Source: Plazaster borealis
Taxonomy: Eukaryota > Echinodermata > Asteroidea > Forcipulatida > Labidiasteridae
NCBI GenBank assembly: GCA_021014325.1
Contig: CM037462.1
Span: forward strand, 8,972,501 to 9,036,500
Reading direction: 5' to 3'
Length of the DNA: 64,000 bases
Position numbers and translations under genes: made by a program. The notes beneath the pieces are model-generated. The model ran no database searches. It saw only the letters and a list, made by a program, of their open reading frames with translations, and had not been told where the DNA came from. This document shows positions 22,201 through 34,200 of the stretch, piece after piece (the first letter of the stretch is position 1; the number at the start of each line of letters is the position of its first letter).

Positions 22201-25200
22201 TTTGAAGTGCCCCCATTGATTAGAAATCAATAAAAGTATGTCGAAAAATTTGAATCTCCAAAGATCGCCTGAAGGTGACTTTTGGAAATTTCTGTGGTTT
22301 GAATGCTGCCCTTAATACGGCAAGAGATGCGGTTGGTACCCACTGTCACCTCGCTAAACGTGGATAGATTTGACATTCTTGATGAAAATACCGGTCAGTT
22401 TTGTTGCTGTTTTCTCAACAAGTGCTGAAACTTTCACAGGTGACTTTTATTGTATCTTTCTTGATAATTTTGCCTATAAATCAGCATTACGATGACAAAA
22501 AACAAACGATGACTCTATATTTAAACACATGCATTTGCTTTATACCATCCCCGCAGAGCATTTTGCTAAACAGAAACAGGTTACCAGATGTTATGCATTC
22601 CTTACGTAATGTGATACTGCAGGCTCCCATGATTTATCCGTCATCCAAATCCCAGTGGATGACAATGAACAGTCACACAGTAAGAGGGGTAAGGTTTTGG
22701 TTTTGGAATACTCACAATGCTACTAGCAGAATGCTTTTCTCATGAACTTGATAAGAAAACAGGAAGAAGACCAAGGCACTGTTAACCTGAAAGAAAAGAA
22801 GACAATATATGAAAATAAGCATCCACTCCTTCAGCTCTTGACAGACCATAGCTAGGCTTGGGGCAAGCAAGGCTACTATTGTTCCTGATAAATAAAGGGC
22901 ACTTTTATTTGAAATCTAAGGGGCAACAATGAAGAAGTTTCTGTGAACTTTGAAGTCCTTCATACAAGAAAATCAGCCTCAGACAGCCACAGTATTTTGA
23001 CATGGTATGAATATAAACAGATCAGATGGATCATGTAATAATTTGACATTTATCTATGGTTCTTTTAAGCTTTAGGCCTACATACATGCCATACTAGAAA
23101 ATCACCTCTTAGGTACAGCGAAGTATTTTTAACGTGGTATGAATATAAACCGTTCAAATGGATCATGTAATGATTTGACAGATATCTATGGTTCTTTTGA
23201 AAATGTAATCCTTCATTCAAGAAAATCTCCCCCTAGAGAGCCAAAATATTTTGAAATGGTATTAATATATATAGGTCAAACATATTATGTAATGATTTGA
23301 CATTCATCTATTGTTCTTTTGAAGCTTTAGGCCTACATACATTCTGTTATAATTATTGTTTAATTGTAGCAATTATTGCATTGCATTACCCAGGTGCCTG
23401 GTCTCGTATAAGCCTCGGCTTTCTATCAGACACCTCCATCTTTCTACTTCTTTAAAACTCTATACCCTATGTAAACATTGTATTTTGATTGATGTATGGA
23501 AATAAACCAAACCAAACCAACACTGTATATGCCAAAAAAATTTCCCCTTATTAGACATCCAAAGTATTTTGAAATGGTATGAATATAAATAGGTCAAACA
23601 GATTATGTAATGATTTGACAGTTATGGTTCCTTCGAAACTTTAGGCCTCCATACAACAAAATCAGTCTCAGACAGCCGACGTATATTAATGTAACACATA
23701 GAATGGGTGTCACTGAGCTGGCCGCTAATAATATAGAAGATGTAGACAGGATTACAATGAAGATGAAACACGTCTTTTATAGTTGGGCTTTACAGGATAT
23801 TTATAAAATATTCTAGGGCTGAATTTCCAAACAGAGAAGCAGAAGAACAACAACTGCATTGGGCCAAAGTGCACAATGTAGCACTGGGCTAACCAGGATG
23901 GTTTGTCTTTTAGTACAGAACAGCGAAGAATAAATTAAGAATGAAATCTAAGGACATTTTATAGTCAAGTTAGTGAAGACAGAGTAGGTGGTCATTTTGG
24001 TCACTGATAGTGATATGGTTGGGGGGAGGGAAGGAACATGGGCATGGAATGTGTGGTCTGGGTGGTCAGAGGATGAAACAAGGGAGGACTGTGCCATAGG
24101 AGTATTGATGAGATTTATGGGGGAAGGGTGATGGTTAACTAATAGTTGGGGAAACATGTGGAACAATAATGTAGTCAGAATCTTAGCTTACATTAACATG
24201 ATATGAATATAAATAGATCCAAATAAAACATGAAATCATTTGACAGTTATCTATGGTTGAAGCTTTAGGCCCGCATAGAAGAAAAAAACATCCTCAAACA
24301 CAGCTGTAGTTATTCAACAGGGTTTGAATATGAAAACATCATGTAATGATTGGACAGAGTTATCCATGGTTTCTCTTATAACACACAATCTATCAATATC
24401 CACATGAAACCATCGTTGAAATTCACTTTGTTTAAAATGAATTGTGGCTCAAAACACACCTGAAAACATACAGCAAAATATAAAATGTTTAACTCAAAAC
24501 ACAAACCAAGAGTATATCAATGCAACAGCTCAAATATACACCATAAATGTACAAAAATGTAAGGTCAAAATATACACCATAAATATAGGCCGAACATCTC
24601 AAAACATATCAAAATATATACATAAATAAAACATATTACTTTTATCAGAACAGTAGTCCATGTAAATATTAGGGAATACTTGTGACATGTTTTTGGAAAA
24701 TCAGACTGGGGGGGGGGGTATTGACAAATATGAAAATATGAATTTCAAATTTGGATCTTATGGAGGTGGTTTTTTTGCCCTTGTCAATTTCCTTAGTAAA
24801 TTTCTTACCAAAGCATACTGGAATTTTAACACACTATTTGCTGTTTTCGCCCCGGACCTAAGTAGGTCAATGGATAACGGCATCAAGCCAATTCCGGTCG
24901 TAAGAAGGCAGAGCCTGACCAGGGACTCCTGGGACATGATGCTGCGTATCTTGACGACGACGTTGACACTGCACCAGACATTGGCCACTTTGTCCTGTAG
25001 GGTGGATGAGAGGTAAAGGTAGGCCATTGGTAATATCGGCAAGACTGTTGCTAACTGATAAAAAGAAATCACACTCTGTGAATCAAGATAAGGTACGGCA
25101 TTGGTTAGACTGCTCCTGGAGGTAAGCTAACGCTCTTTGAATCTAGGTACATCGTATAAATTCGGAACTGCAAAAAACAGGTAACAGTCTTGCTCGAAAA

Positions 25201-28200
25201 GTTTTGTACAACATTCTACAGTTTTCTATGGACCTAAAAAAGAAACATAAAAAACTCTGAAGTGTCTTTGGCAAGAGACCCTCCTGAATCCGGCAATACC
25301 CTCCACTCTGTGGTAACTCAACATCAAAATGTTTGGACTGAGCTACCACTGGTATTCCTGGCCCAGTAACAAGCAATTGTTATTGAGGCCTAAAGTCCTA
25401 AATTCCTCTAAAATCAGACATGCTCAACTCTTTCAGTGCCCGCTTTTTTTTTTTGCGGTTTGAGCCTAACAATAACATGCCCAGCTTTTTCGAAATTCTG
25501 TAAAAATACAAATAAAATAAAAAGTCTTTCTCACCAAACAAAACGTATCTTGCTGATTTGTGTTGCCTTGGTACATCCCAAATTCAATAGAATATCTTGA
25601 GTGATAATGCCCTGTTGTAATAACTTGTATATTATGGGTCGTACATGTACGATTGATGATACTTTTTGAGTACATAAAATAGATCGTACATGTACGATAA
25701 TGGGGCTTTCGGAATACATAAAATAGATCGTACATTTACGACATTGGCACTGAAAGGGTTAATAGTTGGTAAACTACTGCTACTAGTACATGGACATGTG
25801 CACTTTCACTCTTTGAATCACTATTTAAAGTGTAAAAGAGTTGGTAATGTTGGCAAACTGGTTTTTCTATAATGCTTATTCCCTTTGAACCAAGATGCAT
25901 AATTGATTGCTTTCACTTTCAGACTAATATGCTGTTTCAAGGATGTGTCCAAGGGGCAGAGAGCTTGAGTTTTGAGGAGTTAGAGCACACACCCCTAGAG
26001 TCTGCCGTTTTAAACTTTATTTCATTTTATTATTTAATTTTTTTTGTTGCTTTTAGAGGAGATGGGGAAAATACAATAGGAAAGGAGTGTTTGAAGGGAG
26101 ATGTTGGCACACCCCTAAAAACTTCTGTATTAGTGTTTTATTTCGCATTTCACTTTAGACAGCCCACCCCCCCCCCCAGCCCATCACTCAAAAGATATTT
26201 TCTGGGTGTGCCAAAGTGCTGCTTGGGTCATTATGAGAGGATTTTCTCTGGAAGAGCCTTAAGGAGACTAGAAAAAAGTTGACACTTTCACACTTGCCTC
26301 AAATAGGCCCCTGTTGAATGGGAAAAGTCTCTGTAACACCTGCACCAAGACGTTGAAGTCAAACAGGAATGGCAACCAACAGATCGCGAACGTGCCGAGT
26401 ACCACCGCTGCGATCTGAACCAGTTTCCAGAATCGGTACAGGAGTGGAAGTCGTGTTTCCCTGAAACCGAAGAATATGAAATCCTTCATCATGACCTGTG
26501 ACATTAATCCGTTGGGTCATAGGGTTTGTATACGTTTGGTAATTGGAACCCAATGTTCGTTTCAATCCTACGTAATTGTAGATATATACCATAAAACTAA
26601 CCTGTGCAAAATTCATTTCAAAAGGTGGTAGTGTTTTTGAGATATTGCCGAAAATCTGGAGCGGTTATGTGGAATACAAAATCTGAGAAACGTTTCTGCA
26701 GTAACGCTTCTCAGATTCAAATTTGGGGGGATAAAAAGTATTATCTTTTTCCATAAACACAGTACTTCGAAGTGAAAAGTTTCTCAAAACGCATTATACT
26801 ATCCAAAGCTGCTGTAGTTCTTACCAAGTAAGTTTTTATTTCCATTAGTTTTCAGAGTCATTACCAAACGTATACAGACCCTTTAAAGGAAACCAAAAGG
26901 GAAATAAAAGAGTGGCAACAAAATACATATTACAAAATAAAAGTTTAAATAAGAAACAAAGCAAGTAGAAGAAGAAAAAAACCCCAATCCTACTGACCAT
27001 ATACATCTTGAGAGAAGACAGCAGAAGAACGGCATGGCGTGGTAGAGTTCCATCTGTTTGTAATTCAGGGCCAAGACGAAGGCCACCGACCCCAAGAGGT
27101 CATGGTTGGTTGAAAGGGCAACTATAGCCCACAACGCAAAGCCCAGGCTTGCGTTGTTGTATCTGATACAATCATGAAGGTAAATCAATGGATTTTCATG
27201 CTGTCATCATTCATAGTTGCCCTGTAAGCGAAGATTGGTGATCGCAAGCGCAGAATTCAACTTTACGCTTAAAATCATTTAACATGTAACCCTTGTTCTC
27301 TGTGTTTTTTTTCAGTTTGGATTTTTTTCTTTTCTTTCTCATAAAGTTACAACCTAGATAGAACTGAGTGAAAGGATACTGGAAATGGCCATGGTCAATC
27401 ACTATCAGTCCAGGGTACAAAAGGAAAATAGCGGCTATCTTCAACTGGTTGGTCTCGGACCTCTGAGGAAGAGCTATGAAACAAAACGCTAAGACGGCTG
27501 GGATGTATAACAAGAGATCCACTGCTAAAACTGAATCAAACAGAATGAAACAAAGGGTACAAACTGCATTAAAGGTGTTATACAGGGTTGGTAGAGGTTA
27601 GAAACATCATTTTTTATAACTGTAGCCTGAAAGCTTACTGATTATGAAGTTCATACCAGAGCCCTTTTTTTCTGTGAAATATTTCCCTCTGAAATGAAGT
27701 CATATTCAAGAAAATTGTGTCTGAAAACCTAAAAAAAATACAACAGCTGCTTTGGTTGTTAATGTTACAACCAAAGTTAAGGATAATATGTTTACAAGCT
27801 GAAAATTGTGCATGGTTTTTCACTATTTCCTCCTGACTCACACAACCGATTAAGCCCAAATTCTAACAGGTTTGTTATTTTATGTAAACGGTTGATCACA
27901 CAAAACATGAACACTGTCTGCGACTATTTTGTCAGCTCTACCAATCCTGTATACTACCATGTTTGCTGTTACCAAATAGCAACAGTGAGTTTTTTCCAAA
28001 GAACAACTGTTTTGATGAAACTTATTTCAACCAAACCGATTGTGCAAGTGATAGAACCATTGATACTATTTAGTACTTGGACCTCATAGTGTGTATGGTG
28101 CACTCATTGTTCCCATTTCTGTACCAGTTTTGTAAAGGACAGGGCTCGAATTTTACACTGGACTGCAGGTCCGAGGCCAGTGATTTTAGCCCCGGTCCAG

Positions 28201-31200
28201 TAAACTCATGACCGGACAAGTCCGGCAGTCTTCTGTTTTTCAATTGAATTAATATTATAATTATACCTCACTGTGTAAAATCTTTAACAGAAAGAAATGA
28301 TGTTCAAATGTTGACTTTGAGTCTGGTAAATACAAGTCTGTTGAGTATTAAAATATACTTACCCAGACGACAAATTAGATAAATCTTTGATTAGTGCTCG
28401 TTCAAATAAAATTAGCCTACATGTTTAAATGCAGAAAGTTCTTTCTCAATAAGATTCTGGTCTTGTAAAATAAATTCTGGTCCGGTAAACATTTTGAGCT
28501 ACAAGCCCTACGGTCTTGTGGAATTTTCCTCCAAATTCAAGCCCTGAAGGAGATGGTCAAATAGTTATCTACCTTAAATATAGGTTCAAGTGCCACTCTA
28601 CTAAATTTTGCTTTGTTCAACCCAAAATTTTAAAAATTTACCAAGTCAGTTTCTGGATTATTACTTAATATTTCAAGTAAAAAGTCGCATCCCCTTAAGG
28701 TGACCCCTCTGCTGCCACTTCCCAGGTTGTATCATAAGCTTGGGTGTGATCCCTGGCTATTTGACAGTTACATGTTAAATGGCTTCTGACTCGCACCCCC
28801 GAACAAATGGCTTCTGACTCGCACCCCCGAACAAAACTTTCGACAAAATAGGGAGACAGCCAACATTAGAGCGTCGACACGTTGATCCAGAGGTCGCAGG
28901 TTCAAGTCCCGCTTTGGTAGATTATTCTTTGTTCAACCCAAAATTTTTTAAAATATAAAGTTGGAGAATGAAGCAGAGTCTGGTATTAAAGGTCCATCTT
29001 TACCTGTGTACCTCATAAAAAGTTTATGATCATAGCTTTCATATCCTCTCGAAGAGTTCAACTCTGTCCATTCTGGGTTGACCTTATATGCCCTGTAAGA
29101 ACGAGCAAGAATACACTACTGAATAATGAATAGGCCCTATCATTGGAAAGATGTTTTAAAAGTTGATTATAATGTACACAAGAATACCTTGAAATTGTGT
29201 TGTTTTTCTTTTACTTCAGGAACTAACATGGTCCGCCATTTTGTAGACCCAAATTTTGGACTCCACAAAATCATAAATGGCAGACCGTGTTAGTTCACTC
29301 CGTAAAAGGAAAACCACACAATTTTATGGGATATTTGTGTGAATCATTATATTCTACTTTTAAAACATCTTTCCAACTATATTTATTTCATAACGAACGC
29401 TTTTGTAGCCCAAAGCACCCAATCCGGAGACATCATGTACCTTTAAGTTTGAGCAATAATTGGTTTTGTCATTTTGACCTTGTATGATTAGGAACCATTT
29501 AGTTCTATAACAGGGGCATTCAATTAGCCCCCCTGGCCCAGCCAGGTCTCAGTGATGTCAGCACCTGTGGTAGTAGGCCACTGGGACTGTGAGATGTCCA
29601 GTTTCCACATTCGGATACCTCCAGTCAACCCTGTGTACTGGGATGGATTTAAGTAGATTTGGAATGGCACCTACAGTGTAGTGCGTTGGGTGGACTCCCA
29701 GGATTGGGTGGTTTCCCAGTGGATTAGGTGGATCAGGAGGATTCTTAGTGGATTGGGTAAACTGCCTGGTGGATTGAATGGATTCCTAGTATAGTGGATT
29801 GGGTAGATTCCCAGTGGATTGGTTGGATTCTTAGCGGATTCGGGGTAAACTGCCTGGTGGATTGAATGGATTCCTAGTATAGTCGATTGGGTAGATTCCC
29901 AGTGGATTGGTTGGATTCTTAGCGGATTCGGGGTAAACTGCCTGGTGGATTGAATGGATTCCTAGTATAGTGGATTGGGTAGATTCCCAGTGGATTGGTT
30001 GGATTCTTAGCGGATTCGGGGTAAACTGCCTCGTGGATTGAATGGATTCCTAGTATAGTGGATTGGGTAGATTCCCGGTGGATTGGTTGGATTCTTAGCG
30101 GATTCGGGGTAAACTGCCTGGTGGATTGAATGGATTCCTAGTATAGTGGATTGGGTAGATTTCCAGTGGATTGGTTGGATTCTTGGCGGATTCGGGGTAA
30201 ACTGCCTCGTGGATTGAATGGATTCCTAGTATAGTCGATTGGGTAGATTCCCAGTGGATTGGTTGGATTCTTAGCGGATTTGGGGTAAACTGCCTCCTGG
30301 ATTGAATGGATTCCTAGTATAGTGGATTGGATAGATTCCCAATGGACTGGGTAAATTCCCAGTGGATTGGGTGGACTCCTAGTGGATTGGGTAGACTGCC
30401 TCATAAATTGAGTGGATTCGTAGTATAGTGGACTGGATAGATTCCCAGTGTATTGGGTCGAATCCTAGTGGATTGGGTAGACTGCCTCGTAGATTGAGTA
30501 GATTCGTAGTATAGTGGATTGGGTAGATTCCCAATGGACGTGGTGGATTCCCAGTGGATTGGGTAGACTGCCTCGTGGATTGAGTAGATTCGTAGTATAG
30601 TGGATTGGGTAGATTCCCAATGGACGTGGTGGATTCCCAGTGGATTGGGTAGACTGCCTCGTGGATTGAGTGGATTCCAAGTGGATTCCTAGTGGATTCA
30701 GGGTAGACTTCCCAGTGTACTGGCCAGATTCCTAGGTGAATTGGTGGATTCCTAGCTCAAGCATCCCCCTTCCCCACATAGGGATTGGATTCAATTTGCA
30801 GTATTTCTGACCGCGTAAGGGCGTGTGTGGACCAAATTTACGTGATGCAAATAAGTAAACCAAACTGGTTTCTCATTGTCGTTATTTTTACAGTGTAGTA
30901 CATTTTATTTTGCTATTGATACAATTGAGCACAAAATACAGGCAGTCAAAGTAAGATAAAACCGGAATATTGTGACGCAAGGAAATTATTTTGCTATTGA
31001 AAGCGCCCTAATGTGGTCAAAAATCAGGTCAATTTACTCTTCCAAAAACCAACGATTTTTGTTTTGTCTTTAATACTTACACAATCCCACATAGCCAGCT
31101 GTGATATGCAGTAAGAGGTGGATAGTCCAAACCCCAGTACTGTAGGTCATTCTTGGTGCTATTCCTATACCTGATGAAAAGATTATTTCATAAAAATATG

Positions 31201-34200
31201 TATTGTCAGAATCATCTGTTATCCGGTATACCTAATTTACCTTCCTATTATATCTAAACCAATCGGACTCGGGGATATGAGAGGCAGATTTTGATATAAA
31301 CTTTGTGTCTCTAGCAATGCATGCTTAGTTATTGTCAAGCATAGCGCAGAATTTGTTTCAGATTATTTTTTGGCAGGAGAGGTCTTGCTTGTGTTGATAC
31401 GTAGCCCCAGTTGGTGGTGGTAGCAACCCTACTTGCTGGCCGCTCTCCTCGCCTACAAAATCGTCACAGAAACGAAACTAGAACGAGGAGAGAGCCCTTG
31501 AGATGGGCTTTCCAATGGAATAAAACTTGTACAAATACAGCATTATTCTGGGGGTGATTTGGCCTTCCTTATATTGTAGTTCTCTCTTTGACAGTTCTGT
31601 GTACAAAAATCCCATTGGACATGCTTCTGAGGAACATTCTGAGTATCCCCACTTGCTGGTCATTTCCGGTATGAAGATTGCACAAAGTGGCCAAAAAACT
31701 TTGATTTTCGGACTCGGGGATATGAGAGGCAGATTTAGATATAAATTTTGTGTCTCTAGCATGCTTAGTTCATGAGTTATTGTCAAGCATAGCGCAGAAT
31801 TTGTTTCAGATTGTTTTTTGGCAGGAAATGTCTTGCTTGTGTTGATACGTAGCCCCAGTTGGTGGTGGTAGCAACCCTACTTGCTGGCCGCTCTCCTCGC
31901 CTACAAAATCGTCACAGAAACGAAACTAGGACGAGGAGAGAGCCCTTGAGATGGGCTTTATAATGGTATAAAACTTGTACAAAACCAGCAGAATCTTTGT
32001 ATGGAGTGTTATAATACTAACTTTGTATGAATTCACCACATGATATCATGTTGCAGGCTTGCACATGGTTTATCTACCATTTAAAACCACAGTGGATGAT
32101 ACTGAATGGTCAGACAGTCGGAAGGTTTAAATAAGGTAGTGTTGCCGGCTCATACTACTACTTTGGATTAGCAACCAAATAAATAAATACTTACAAAACA
32201 GAATATAAGTTAAAAACTAAAAATTATAAGATTGAGCTGAAATTATCTCAGCTAAACTTTAATAACCCTAACCCCCATCAGGGTCCCTCCACATACCCTG
32301 CCAAATACAACAGAATGCAACACAGTTGAAATGAGAACCATGCCAAATGCAACAAAGTGCAACGAGGGATTTTGTTGCATTGTGCAGGCATGTTGTTTGT
32401 GTTAGGACTGAGCAAGGGGGTTTGCCCTGCTAAATGCAACAGTATGCACATAAGTGTAGTGGTGACTAAAACAAAATGCAACACCAATATGAAGTCACTT
32501 GACTGCTAAATGCAACAAATTCAGTCAAAGAATGACATCTGAGTTGACTGCCAAATGCAACAGAATACAACAACTTTTACCATTTGGTGCATATTGTTGC
32601 ATTTAGCATGGTTAGGGATAATGTACATATTTTCTTTGAACAACAAATTTAAATTATTATTACCATTCTTTGACAGGTAGATTTGTTGTAATTTCCATCC
32701 AATGCCTCTGAGCTTCATAATCTCCATACATGGGTGGCTTGTTTGCTCCTAAAAGTAATCATAAGATTAATACAAATTATTATTACAGCACCATAATTTT
32801 AATAAGTTAATTGAATTAATAAGGCCAAATAAAAAATAAAACATGTTTAGCGTTCCCGCCCGCTTCCTTTTTAGAGGCCCCGCCTATTTTTTTTTTTTTT
32901 AATGATACGTTTTTATTGATTCCCGACGAAAAAAATAATTTTTAAAATAAATAAGATCGTATTTTAGACACACCAAAAAAAGCTGGCAACCATCTTGAAA
33001 AATAGCTCGGTCAGTTGTCTCGAAAAATGTGTCGGGCGGCCATTAAAAAAAAAAAAAAAAGGCCCTCCTCCTTCCTTTTTTCAAAAAGGCAGGACGCTAA
33101 ACATGTTTGGTTTTTATTTGGCCTAATGCTTTTTTCGTCAAAACATATGAAAAAGTGGTGGCTGGATTTAGCATTTTCCCAACAATCACTGGAAACAAAG
33201 GAGAGTGGCTTCAGCAACTAAAGGCGCTCACGCTTGGTCAAGTGGTTAGAATGCAGAACTTCCAATCACAAGGTTGTGGGCACAAATCCGGCCAAGCTAG
33301 CTAGAAACGGAATGTGTATTGTCGTCTAGTTACTGAATCACTATTTATTGATTTGTGAAATTCATAGTCACTCATAGATGTTTAAAAAATGTTGAAAATG
33401 AGACTGAGATAGATTGGCTGTTGCCAACTTGGCATTTTGTTTTCTCCCTTCTGGGAGCTTTGCCGAGTTCCCTATCCCTGTGGGAAGACCATATAAACAA
33501 ACAAACAAACAAACAAAAGAAAAAAACAAACAAACAAACAAAATCTACTCCTAAAGTAGGCTAAACAAACTTGGAAAATTGTAGTCTGTTGTGTAAGTGT
33601 ACTGTACTGTATGTAGTTAACAATTCGTAGCGTCATACATTATCGACTGTCATATGTGTTCGATCCCCAACTTTGATTCCCGTTTACCGCGAGACTGTAC
33701 GAGATCCACCAGTGAAAGAAGCTCTGCTGTATACTCACGGTCCGTGCTGTCCCCCGGCGTAATCATGCTGAAATTCAAGTTCCCTGTCGTAAGTGACGTT
33801 CAAAAGTTTATAAAATGATTCATTTTTGGTACAGATTAAAAAAATAATTTAAAGTGAAAATGATTTTTTATAATTTGCTGACTGTAATAAATTCTGGTAA
33901 ACATAATACATATGGTATGTCAACATCAACAAAAATAAACAGATGGGTTTATTTTCTCCTCCTGAAACCAATCATGGCTGGTCTGAAATTTAAGGGGAAA
34001 ACCAGAATGTTGTGAAGTGTTTGTACTGGGGAAAGAATGCTTGGGGGGGTGTACTGTTATGCCCTGTGATGTCTCAGGACACTAATTAATTAGCCATATG
34101 TCTTTGGACAACACAATTTAAAAAAAAAATTCTAAAATTAAATAATAGGCCTATGAGCTTTTATTTTCACATTTGATTTATTTTTCATGCCAATTATTTG

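Noticed and set aside
30138..30680. Minus-strand open frames with repeated [19 protein letters not shown] peptides
   Set aside because: They are translations of the 88-bp minisatellite inside an ALG6 intron. Copies shift frame between blocks and there are no splice or start signals.
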